Source: Symsagittifera roscoffensis
Lineage: Eukaryota; Xenacoelomorpha; Acoela; Convolutidae
Length of the DNA: 64,000 nucleotides
Direction of reading: 5' to 3'
Assembly: GCF_963678635.1 (NCBI RefSeq)
Contig: NC_087064.1
Span: 35,411,716 to 35,475,715, forward strand
Shown here: one piece after another, positions 53,090 through 63,618 of the stretch
How positions within the stretch are numbered: position 1 is the stretch's first letter
How the letters are laid out: each line of letters starts with the position of its first letter
The notes under the pieces: model-generated
The model's input: the letters and a program-made list of their open reading frames with translations, nothing else
Told to the model about the DNA's origin: nothing
Database searches by the model: none
Position numbers and translations under genes: made by a program

Positions 53090-53300
53090 AATTTGAACCC
53101 AATGTTTCCCAGAACCACTTTAACAAAATTCACCACTCCGTAACTACAGCACTATTACAGTAGCTATTCCTCTAACACAATCGAGGACCGATAGGGATCC
53201 TACTTACTAAGTCCCATGCAAAACCGATTTGCAAGTTATCCCATTTTAAAGGCCCATTATCGCTTTTCTCGGGAAATGGTTTTTAAGACCGGAAGGAGGC
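53090..53300 (+). repeat. Partial copy of the repeat family
   Basis: TTTGAACCCAATGTTTCCCA at 53093 and the block with ATAGGGATCCTA, AAGTTATCCCA and CGCTTTTCTCGGGAAA (53185-53275) match the leader of copy 1 at 46790-46815 and 47090-47170. Confidence 0.75.
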
Positions 53301-54179
53301 GCCATAGGTGTTTCGGTAACCTGGATTGATTTTCTGGGGCTGGACTTCAGTATCCATTTTCATAATCAAATCGTTATGATCTAGCCCATTAATTTGCGTA
53401 GTTTGCTTTTTTCCGTCATGTAGGTTTTTTTCTCAAACTTCAATAAGTTGATATCCAGCCTCTGATAATTATTTTTGCCGCCATGGTTCAGAGGGTTCTC
53501 ATTTTTTCAAAGTCCGCGTGAAGTCAACCCTATGTTTGTTCTGTAAACTTCATAATTTTACCCTCGGCCGTTCCCTCTTTGGGAGAATTCTGCATTTCTA
53601 TCCTTTTCTATTTTGCCCTAAAAGGACTATTTTCTCGGGTTTGCTCTGTTTAATATTTTATTGTCTAAACAAAATGACCGAAACACCTTAACATTACTTC
53701 TACTACGTACGCGCTAACTGACAGCTTTCAAAGATGAATTATGAAACTTATACGACTATTAACAACTATCTTCGGTACCTATTTTAGGAGTTTTCTGAAT
53801 ACTTCCTCTGACAACACCAGTATTAAATTTCAAATTCCTTATAGATATCGCTAACTACGTTATATAAAATATCAAGTCCAATTCACCTCCAAACCAAGTT
53901 TTGTTTAATTAATACATCTCCCAAGGCTTTTATTTGATTATCATTCTATTGCTCGAACCGCCCGGGTTGGAGAAGACCTTTTTTATGGGAAGCTAATTGA
54001 CTCCAAGCACCCAAAAATCCGATCGTTACTCTATTCAATTCCCGACAATTTAGCTAACGTTCCCCTGCTAGCTAGAAGGTCGGCGTTTGAATAGAGTATA
54101 AATAAAATTTTTGGGGGTCAAACTGGGCGAGAAAGGTACCTCAAGGGAGCTAAATGAATACCCCGTCTATTGGTTAATT

Positions 54180-54620
54180 TTGGAAGACCTACTTCGCATG
54201 CTGTGTTCCCATTGCTGCCAGTTCTCTCTGATACTATTTTGTTTAAACCTGATTGATTTTTTATTAAAAGGTCATTCGCCATGCTAAGTTGAACCCAATG
54301 TTTGCCTAATCGACTTTAATTTAGTTCCACTGCTTCATTGTTACGATTTAGAAGTTATATCTTTTCCAGCTTCCGCTTCAGTTCCTAATAGTTAGGCTCA
54401 ATCTTTATTTCAGGTCAGGTGACCGACTCCAATTTCCAAGGAATGGAACAGGCAAATGCGCCACTTTCTGTGTTAATCTCGCAATCATGCATTTTTAACC
54501 TAACGCCTAAAATTCATTCTAAGGTCACCGCAGAGTCAATGACCTACCAGGTTTCGTTCATATCCCAAAACTTTTAACATCGGAAAGATTCGCGCAAGGG
54601 TTTTATTCGCGAGGTGTGTT
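54180..54620 (+). repeat. Leader portion of the repeat family, copy 2
   Basis: 54180-54310 matches the reverse complement of 42510-42650. 54515-54600 (AAGGTCACCGCAGAGTCAATG and on, then TTTCGTTCATAT) matches the 47.05-47.13 kb block. Lies upstream of coding copy 2. Confidence 0.7.
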
Positions 54621-54879
54621 TTTTCAATGTAAATTTACTACAAAAACATCACGATACCCTTGCTCTTTATTTTTGCATAATTGCCTATTTCCGGTTTAAG
54701 GGGTGTTATTCCCTGGTGCAAATAACTTCAGATGCAACCAGTAGAGGGATTAAGACTTTGAAGATATGATTTATTGTCGAGTTTGGTCTTCTGCTTGCCT
54801 TTCTAGTTATCCTATTGATTAGTCAAGATCCGGCTACCTTCTACTCATTAGCTTCCACATTCGCGCACCCTTTAGTTAG

Positions 54880-55545
54880 ACTCATTGAAATGAACTATAA
54901 AACTTATACCAAAATCTTTAAATATTACAATGGTAACCCACGAGGTTGAGGGAAATTCCCTCCCTCTAATTTAAGTGAAACGCTGCAGGAAGTTTTCCGC
55001 TATAAAATTTCAAAGTTCTCGTTTAGACGTTGAGAATTATACCGAGACGGAAAGGTCGTTTTCCTTAACAGGAAAGTTAATTCAACAATGAGAGAGGTGC
55101 AGGAGGTCATGTTGAGCCATTAAGGAGGCTATCACCGACTGGAGAGAAAATCCGCACCAAGTACCACGTACAGCACATGCGTCAGAACTGTCTATTCCGT
55201 TGCATCGACTGCGAGGGCTGTATCGAAAACCACAAGAGGATTGTTAACGACAGGCCGATAAATCACCTACGACCGGAGACACGAGTCCGCATTTGTGAAA
55301 TGTTGGGGATGAGGATAGGAAACAAACCTGTTACCACGGATGAAAGCGCCCAGATCGACCCCCTTCGATACGAGACGGTGGCGTTAGATTGCGTTCGCCC
55401 CGGGTCCAATCGCTTGCTAGATTGCATCCACCAATTTCTTACCGGGACTACTGATCTGTGTATGGGGCTCTCAAAAAGCCCGTCACTGCTCGGTCGATGC
55501 AAGCTCTTTCGCCGCTCTTTTGCTTCCTTACTGTAATTAAACTAT
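54880..55545 (+). pseudogene. H2C2-OTU protein, copy 2
   Basis: First unit of a tandem pair about 665 bp long. The best frame (55177-55536) reads FRCIDCEGC, the Cys pair of the zinc-binding domain. Then come INHLRPETRVRICEML and, about 50 residues later, GSNRLLDCIHQFLTG, where the OTU nucleophile position seems to carry Arg. A damaged His-containing part lies just upstream. As in copy 1, no DDE core separates the two domains. Confidence 0.55.
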
Positions 55546-56300
55546 AAATGTTTCAATGGACTATAAAGCTTATTCCGAAATCTCTGATTATCATAATAGT
55601 AACCCACAAGGTTGAGAGGTCCTTCCACCTTATTAAAATAAAGCGCACGCAGAAGCTTACAGCCGGAAAGTTTTCAAGTTCACGTTTAGACTTCGTGAAT
55701 CACACCGAGAAGGGAAGATCCTTTTACACGACTGAAACGCTAATTCGACCCTAAAAGAGGTGCAAGAGTTCACTTTGAGTAATCGAGAGAGCTATCACCG
55801 ACTGGAGCAGGAACTTTGCACCAGGTACCACGTAGAACACCTGCGTCAGCATTTTCGGACCCTTTGCATTGACTGCGAGGGCTGAATCGAAAACCGGAAG
55901 ACGATTGTTAATGACAGGTCGATGATTCACCTATCACCGGAGACACTAGTCCCTATTTGGAAAAGATTGGGGCTGACGATTGGAAACAACCCTGTTATCA
56001 CGGAGGACTGGACGGAGATCGACCATTGGGACTGTTGATTCGTCTATGGGGCTTCAAGAGTTGCACGCGGAACAGCAACGGATGCAACTTGCCCAATATC
56101 GGTCGCTTTTCTACCCGCTGTTTAATCCCTGCCAGAGTGTCGTCAAACGTGGGATCCTCGATTCCGTTTTCACGTGAGCCAGCCCACATGTACGAGTATA
56201 GCCTCGAGCAGGGTCAAGAAGCTGAGCGGAGTTGCATCGTGGGGCATACGGGTGGTCATTCTGGGTCGGAATCCATTTAGTTACTGTATAAGGTTCAAGC
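55546..56300 (+). pseudogene. H2C2-OTU protein, copy 3 (tandem duplicate of copy 2)
   Basis: Repeats copy 2 at an offset of about 668 bp, starting with a matching ACTATAAAGCTTATTCC/ACTATAAAACTTATACC word and an AGTAACCCAC/GGTAACCCAC block. It reads LCIDCEG, a stop, then HLSPETLV. Near the end it has HMYEYS and a SGSESI-like piece, corresponding to the OTU C-terminal part of copy 1 (HIYEY, NGSEAIY). Many stops; dead. Confidence 0.5.
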
Positions 56301-56534
56301 TCAGTCAAGGGAACGGGCCTACGTCTGCAGTGTACTTAGGTAAGTCTAGAATTAACAGTTGTTCCTATTCTCTCAGTGATTCTCCTCACGTCGTGATTAA
56401 AAAATAGTACTCTTTTAACATAATATTGTTCATTTACTTCGTAGCATTCATGAGGGGGAACTAGACTACGGTGGAAGTTCGCCCAGGTTGGAACAATTAG
56501 AGAGTTCGAGATATCATGCTGAAATTTAAGGTCT

Positions 56535-56760
56535 TACTTTCGGGACGTTTCTGTCACACGCCCGTCGTGTAAGAAGTGCGGAACGATGCTATTAATGAAG
56601 GACCAATGCGCCACTAAACAACAGACTGCGACCCATACATGCCGTTGTTACCCGTCGGAAAAGCCACTCGAGATTGCGTTAGTGCCAACACCCTGACTAA
56701 AGAACCGATCAAAAATGAATGAATTGCATATATTACATTTTTACCGGAAAGCACTTCGTC
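56535..56760 (+). pseudogene. H2C2-OTU protein, copy 4 fragment
   Basis: A short piece reads GPMRH, then KATRDCVSANTLTKEPI, matching the segment of copy 1 with IATQDCDSANVNTHEPIAI at about 48370-48430. The rest is degraded. Confidence 0.5.
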
Positions 56761-57282
56761 TCCACCCGACTCCAGATAAGCCCTCAATTAAGGTGTTTGT
56801 AAAAAAGCTTCCATCACCAGCCGTTACAAAAAATACCATAGTTATCTAATTTCAGTTCCTGTGTGAATAAAATTTGTGTAATCATACGCCGCGCCATTTA
56901 TGGAAAAATGCTCATTTCGGTCGACATGGGATACCTGGGCAGCCGGCTATACGAAACATGTGAGCAAGTGATATAATTTTTTTGTGGTTGTGGGTTGTTT
57001 GAAAAGTGGAAATGTATCAGTTTTCATTTTGATGACTCTTGCGTTGGGACTTGTTCATTAATGTTAGCTCTTTTTAAACCAGATCTCTAATACAAATGTA
57101 GCTTTTGAAATATACATTTTTTTTCAAATTGAAAAAAATGAACTATCAGCGTTGAAAAAGAGCTATCTTACTATAGGTCGCCTCGGTTATACTGCCCTAA
57201 ACATGACTTTGCGTCTGCTTGCTCATAACTGGTTCGTTAAATTAGTCGCTTAGGTACTTTGAAGAGTTCAATTACATTTACA

Positions 57283-57288
57283 TTTATT
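57283..57288 (-). terminator. Poly(A) signal of the tropomyosin-like gene
   Basis: AATAAA on the minus strand about 87 bases after the TAG stop, the usual distance for a short 3' UTR. Confidence 0.5.
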
Positions 57289-57374
57289 GGTGAAACTTTT
57301 TACTTTGGGTAGTATAACCGTACGGAGACCCTGCGTTATTTACATATGAAGTGTCTTTATCTCATTTTGCTGGC

Positions 57375-60011
57375 CTAGTAGTACTTGTTGAAGAAAGTGT
57401 CGGATCTTAGCTCATCTTTGGCTCTAATGAGTGTGGAGTGGTTCTCCTCTATCATGGCCTGTTCGTCCTGGGCATCCACTACCTCTGCCTTCAGACTTCT
57501 GATGTCTTCTTCTAAATGTTTCACCTCTTCCGTCTCTTCGGCTACCTCTTTCTCCAGGGACTTCAGCTGGTCTGTTTTCTCTTCGTTCTCATCCGCCATT
57601 GCTCTACTTCTGCAAACACGCAAGTGGTTAAGTCTATAACTCAATCCCTCTTTCAATATGTTTAGAGTCATTATTATTTTTACTCCAGAAGATTATACTT
57701 AAGATATTAGCAATTCCTCTACGGATCTTTACCAAAAGCTAAAATGAAACCCTAAAACGAAACTGTTGCTGCATTTTTTTAAAGTTTTTTTGTCATAGTG
57801 TTGTGTTCACTGGAAAAAGCAATTTCTGATCGTAACCTTCTTAAAAACTCAAAAAAAAAATGGTTTAATTTACATTTTTTCTAAATTGGCTCAAAAATTT
57901 TTGAACGCTTTTTGGAATTTCGAAAACTGTGTTGAATGAAATTTATTTGATTGGTCGACTTGAAAAATATTCGGTTTTTTCTACTGTCTTTCAGCCTTTA
58001 TTCCATAGCAAAATCCCTTGATCTGTTTCTGTCCATGAGTCATTACTAAGCAAGAGAAAGGTCGATCTGGTATCAGTATTTGTAGCAGTGGATTGTAGCA
58101 CAGAAAAAATATGCGGATTTTACAACAGGCCTTCTTTTCTTTTATCTTTTTTGGACCAGTTTAACAATCTCTCCTCCCCTTCCCCTTCTGTTGTTGTGTT
58201 TACTTAAGAATCTGCACCTTTATGAATAAATTCAGTAAATTAGCAATCAATTAGTTTTGTATTGATAAGTCTACTTTTGCTGCATTCTGATTGGTCAAAA
58301 ATACGACTTGTTGATTGATCTACTTATTAATCCCCCTCCTTTTTGTAGCGAAATCTACTGTCTGATACCTTACATATTGATGGCACTGTAAAGCTACTAA
58401 CCGGAGTCTGTTGACCTTGAGGACTTTCTCGAGGCTCTCGATGTCCTTCTGTTTCTCAATCAGTTTGGACTCATTGCGAGAAGCAATCAGATTGATGGCA
58501 GCCAAGTCAGCTTCCAGTTTTCGCAGACTAAAATGCGCTCAATATACATGAAGGCAAAAATGCTACACTCCTCCAGGGAAAAAATAACTTCAAAAAACAA
58601 AAATATCTGAGGCTCCGGAAAAACTCAGGATTCATAAGCAACACAGGGATCTAAAGCGTAAACTTGTGAACTTGAGAACAGAATTTGCGTTCTTGATTCA
58701 TTATTTTAATAGGCGATAAACTTGCTATTTTAAGGAAAGCTTGAATGCAGGTAAATCTTAGACAAACGGTTTCCAAACTCTTTCGACGGATTCGCCAAGT
58801 TTGCGAAAAAAGAAAATGGATTCTGCTATATTGGCCAGTCATGATCTCTGGGTCTATTTTAAAACAAAAGCTCAGTTTCTCTTGAAAGACTATTCCACAT
58901 ACAAATAACAATTATTTTGAAAAAGGTTGCAACTTTTCTTTTTTTGTAAATGATCGTTTTCCGCTGTGATTTAGTAAAGACACTTAGACTTCGAAACTAT
59001 AATTTATAATTTTTGAACCCATATTTTCATTAATAAGTTCAGATAATTAAAGAATAGTGCAAGTTATCAAAAACCTACTTTCTCTCCTTTTCAGCCAAGT
59101 TCTCGTCGTTCTTCTTCTGAGTCTCCTTTAGCTTCTCCTCCCTCTCCTGGAGGGACACCAGATGGTCATCTATCTCATTCAGTCTCTTGCATCCACTCTC
59201 GAACTCCACCTGCAGTCTCTCCACTGCATTGGCCAGAGTGTCCACCTTGGATACTAAGAGAGACTTCTCCTGCTCCGCCTCCTGCAGTTCCTTCAACTTC
59301 TTCTCCATCGGCTACAGAAACACAAGGTCAAAGAGTTAGAAAAAAATGTTAAAATGTGCAGTAATCTTGTCACCTTTTTCTGTAGTCTTTTTGATTGATG
59401 GCCTGTTGAGCGCCTAAACGACTTAATTGTGCAAAAGTGACTGAAGATTCTCTAGAATATAAGAAACACTTTCACTATTTATGCCATCGGCTTCAGAAGA
59501 CCCATAAAAGGATACCCATACGTTCCATATTATCATAAAGTCTCCAAACTGCTGTGGTTTTCTTTCCGTTTATTTATGACATTTTCATGACCTTTTGGTT
59601 GTTTTGCTTCACAAAAATGTTGATTAAAAATTTGAAGCACTGGATTAGTTCTAGCTTTTTTGAAAAGTTAACGAAAGCGTGAAAAGCTTGTGGTCCGTTT
59701 TTTGGTGGATGGTAACCTTGCAATGATTACTGCCATCCAGCGTCAAGCCAAATGCTCGAAAACTTAGGAACCTATCGACAGCAAATATATCAGCACAGCT
59801 TATCGTTGATTAATATACATAAAGTACATCAAAATTGTGCAGACGCATGTAAATGACTTGCCTTTCTGAACTTGAGCACCTGCTCCTCGGCTGATTTGAG
59901 TCTCTCGCTCTCCCTGTCTCTCTTGGCCTCCGCTGTCCGGGCTTGTTTCTTCGCAGCATCTGCCTCCTCCTCCAGTCTATGGATCACACTCCTTATGGTC
60001 TCCTTGTCCAT
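57375..60011 (-). CDS. Tropomyosin-like coiled-coil protein, four exons
   Basis: Exons on the minus strand: 59862-60011, 59079-59311, 58402-58527 and 57375-57609, together 744 nt for 247 residues plus TAG. Phases fit at all three joins, and acceptors read TTTCTGTAG, CATTTTAG and GTTTGCAG. Donors are GCAAGT (non-canonical GC), GTAGGT and GTTAGT. The product is a continuous charged coiled coil without membrane segment. It starts IRSVIHRLEEEADAAKKQA, much like short tropomyosins. A later RSRAMADENEEKTDQL segment resembles their RSxADEERMDxL region, and 247 residues is the usual length of short isoforms. It would bind actin filaments. An AG lies one base before the ATG, so an upstream leader exon is possible. 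A generic coiled-coil protein is the alternative. Confidence 0.72.
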
Positions 60012-61562
60012 ACTTCAGATATAATGTTCAGATACAAACTCAGATGAAAAAACTAACAGTAATACGAAAAAGAACAACTGAACGAAAAAGAAAACAATCT
60101 GTCAAACAATAATGGATGGTATGATGTTATAATGAGCTCTGCTATAGGAATTTTGTTGAGATATATAAGCCCGCCGAATGTGATAAATCGATATGTAGTT
60201 TCAGATATTAGTCTCTATATAGTTTAGCCGTAAGAAAGTTTACGAATAAGTTTAGTTGATGTACAATTAAAATGCAAGTTTGGTAAGAGAAACTTTGCTT
60301 ATCGCAAACGGCCAAATAAACTAGTTTTGGTTCGAGTCAGAAATTCCACACCATTGAAATCAAATGTAGGACAAATCGCCACAAGAATGTATTTTTGGCT
60401 CTGGGTGAAATTACGAGGCGCACGATTTCCAAAGTGAGGTTTTTGCTTGCGATGTCAGAAACGCACAATGATTTATTTGCTTCTAGCAAACTGAAAACCT
60501 TTCTTTGGTTCTTAAAGATCCTTTGAGGAGGTACCAAGATCAGAACTATACAACGAATATACACGAATAAACCTAATTTTGTGGTAGCTATTTTTAGTGC
60601 CCAGAACTTTGTATCGCTAAAACAGAGGTGTAAATGGTCGCTTGTGGTACGCGTGAACGAATATAATTATGTTAAAAAATAGCTTTAAAAATTTGGTGGT
60701 ATATTTGTGCAAAGCAAAATTGTAGTTAGTTCTGTACAACAACGGTGCTGCAGAATTAACTTCGTTCGGTCGGATATATGGTCACTGTTGATTAGTCACG
60801 CTATGCTTCAATGTGTGAAAAATGAACGTACAAAACAAGAAGTTACGGTCTTTGATAACGCTCAGAAATGACCGACACAGTAATTAGAAATCAATTATAA
60901 GGTATCTCTGAAAACGAAAACCCTACCAATATAGCTAGAGTAATATCATAACTTTGTTCAGTCAAGCGATCAATACTTCCTGGAAGAAAAGGCTTTGCGG
61001 AATTCAATATGCTAGAAATCAGAGATATCAGAAACTCAATGAACTTAAAATAACGGTGGTGTGTCACGGAGCCGCATTTTCAGCTTTCCAAAAAAATCAT
61101 CATTCTAAGTTTGCTCAAAATAAACGAAAAAATGCAGGCCTGACTGGACCTGGTCACTGTTAACATGTCAATCAGAACTTGGTTCAAGCTCATGTTCACT
61201 ATTTAAGCCGCAAGCTGTGTTCGCTCCGGGTCATTTCTGTTTCTCGTTACATACACATTTCAATTCTTTTCAAAATTTAGTTTCCAATGAAATCACTGAG
61301 AGTCATTTGGATTGAATGTTACTTACCTTACTGTTTCGAAAAAAAAACAAGATAAGAAGAGAAACTTCAAAAGTCCAGGGCAGTGCTGAACACTTTTGAA
61401 CACCAGGCCTTGGACACCTGCTAGGTACCCTTCCAGCAGTTCTAGGAAATCAACAACTTTCTACAAATAATTTTGGAAGTTTCTTCGCCGCAGCTCTTAT
61501 TGTCACATTATGGAGTCCACATACATTGGGTGCATTGGGTGTGTTTTAGTTTTTTTCTTCTT
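60012..61562. other. AT-rich non-coding DNA upstream of the tropomyosin-like gene
   Basis: No further coiled-coil exon was recognised. Short ORFs at 60337-60564 (minus) and 60954-61163 (plus) show no motif. It may hold the promoter or a 5' UTR exon, but no specific site can be supported. Confidence 0.5.
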
Positions 61563-61930
61563 TGTTTTCCACGCAAAATCAGCTACCACAAATAAGCATC
61601 GGTCAGGGTTAATTATATATCATATTAAAGCCCCTTCAGTCGTTATTCGAACCACATTAAAAAAATCAATTGTCGAGAAGAAACGGTTTAAAATTTTTGA
61701 TTTTTTGTCTTTATTTGAGCGAATAAAGCCAGCGAGCATTCTTTTTTGTTTTCCTCGCAAAATGAGCTACCACAAATAATTATGGGACTGGGCGAATGAT
61801 ATATCATATTAAAGCCCTTTGAGTCATTATTTGAACGACATCAAAAATTTCAAAAAAGTTGTCCTATTGTCGAGAAAAACTGGTTTGAAATTTTTGATTT
61901 TTTGTCTAATTTTGAGCGAGTGAGCAGGCT
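61563..61930 (+). repeat. Tandem repeat, about 184-bp unit, two copies
   Basis: Copies begin at 61563 and 61747. Shared words include CGCAAAATNAGCTACCACAA, ATATATCATATTAAAGCCC, TTGTCGAGAA and AATTTTTGATTTTTTGTCT. About 80% identity. Non-coding. Confidence 0.88.
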
Positions 61931-63240
61931 TACATTAGCTTATTTATGCTTAATTTGAGCCTTAAAAATTTGTTTTTATTTGAATGAAGTTAGTTTGTGG
62001 AGTTTATAGCTTCATCTTAGGAATCAAAACCTTCAAAAATTTGGGAAAACAATTTTGAAAAAGTGTTAAAAAAAATTTATTTTAATTTTTTTGTTTTTTT
62101 TTGTTTTTTTTTATTTGTCTTCAAAAATGGTTTTTCAATTTGGATATTTTGCATGATAGACAAAAATGTTTGAACTCTACTTCTTCGCTCAGGTTCTTTT
62201 ATCAAACTAAGCCGAAAAAACGACACTAATTAGAAAAATAATTTTGTCGTAACTTTTTAAGACTGGTCGGAACTTTCTATGCTACTTGCACAGTAACCGG
62301 TTATCCTTGTTATTGTTTTGAAATAGTAAGATAAGCCTATCTCACATTTTTTACACATATTTTTTTAGATAAAAGGTAATTATGATAAACCTGTACTGAG
62401 AAGTTTTATTTTCAATTGTCAATCTACAAATGCAGCTTGTTTGCGAGATTCTAGCCAAGTAACTTGAGGGTTTTCGTGTATGAGAATATTCTTGCTTGTC
62501 TTTGTTTTCAGGCAGCTTTGAAAACTTTTCAAATTTTGGAAAATTGACCAAAAAAATGTGGAATCCTAGGCCTGGTTCCCATGTAGAACTCCTTGAAATC
62601 TCTGGCAATCTCTGCAAAGTCTTGATATGGTTTTCTCCCTGACCAGGGATGGACTCCGATAGACAGGTAACACGAGCGGTCGCAGAACTTTGACGAATTT
62701 CGAACTTAAAATCAAGTTGATAACTTTCCCCTAGAAGGATGTTAACTTGGTCCTAGTAACTTAACTGAGATATATTTTTTTGGCAAACTGAAAATGCATA
62801 TCCATGGGTACACACCCTTAAAACGAAATGAGCTGTTTTAAAAAATGCACAAAATGTATCATACCCGCACCGGAATTTTATGAAGGTCTAGGACAGCAAG
62901 CCTACGGGACTCGAAGCCGAAAAAACTTCAGGCGGAATTCTAAACTTTCCTTTTGCTTGAAAAAGTTGTTAAACAAGAATTTTGTGACAATAAGGAGAGT
63001 TTACTTTTAAAATGGTTTGTTAATCACTTAAAGCTGGTCTAAATAATTTTTGGTTCATTAATTCAATCTACTTTTTTAGCCTGATAAAATAGCATAAAAA
63101 TACATCAAACTTGACTTTTTGTGAGTTCTTAAATAATTTTTTGGCTTGATCCCGTCGACTTGATTTCCGTTTCAAGGAACAAAATTGAATATAATTGAAA
63201 ACTGGAATGCTCAAAAAGTAGACAACCTGTGACTTTTACT
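61931..63240. other. AT-rich non-coding DNA
   Basis: Contains A/T homopolymer tracts near 62070-62130. Short ORFs on either strand show no motif. Nothing else stands out. Confidence 0.55.
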
Positions 63241-63393
63241 CGTCACAAATAGATAAAAAAAATTTTAACCAGTCAGAATCGAGACAGGTAGAACAAACGA
63301 ACGCGAGAATAATGAAAAAATACTTTAGTTCGTACGTTTGTTTTGTTATCTCGATTCAGATTGGCTCAAAAAGTTTTTGTCTATTTTATGTCG
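63241..63393. repeat. Foldback (imperfect inverted repeat)
   Basis: Arms 63241-63304 and about 63331-63393 are inverted copies. AATCGAGACAGGTAGAACAA pairs with the reverse complement of TTGTTTTGTTATCTCGATT, and ACGAACG with CGTACGT. About 75% identity over 63 bp with a short loop. A MITE or foldback element, 120 bp left of the repeat at 63513. Confidence 0.75.
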
Positions 63394-63512
63394 TGTCTGC
63401 CTCATGACATGTGTACTTTTTTCTTACGTAACCGGAAAATTGTTGTCTTAACTCAGTTTTATAAACAGTTCAAGAGATTTTGTTGGAAAAAATGTAACAT
63501 TATAATCCATTA

Positions 63513-63618
63513 TTGTTCCGATTTTTGATACGAAAGTAATGGAATATTTGTGCTCGGGCTGGGTTTTTTTTCTTCAGACAAATTTCGACTTTTTAACTAG
63601 CCATTTTTGACGGAATTT
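63513..63618 (-). repeat. Dispersed repeat, inverted partner of 25758-25863
   Basis: Its reverse complement is about 90% identical to 25758-25863 (see there). The two lie 37.8 kb apart on opposite sides of the assembly gap. Confidence 0.9.

Noticed and set aside
57385-57639. Plus-strand Ser-rich open frame
   Set aside because: It is antisense to the last exon of the tropomyosin-like gene.
25758-63618. A single 38-kb transposon bounded by inverted repeats
   Set aside because: The interior contains several unrelated decayed elements, a host gene and an assembly gap; scattered copies of a small repeat are simpler. Kept only as a finding to test.
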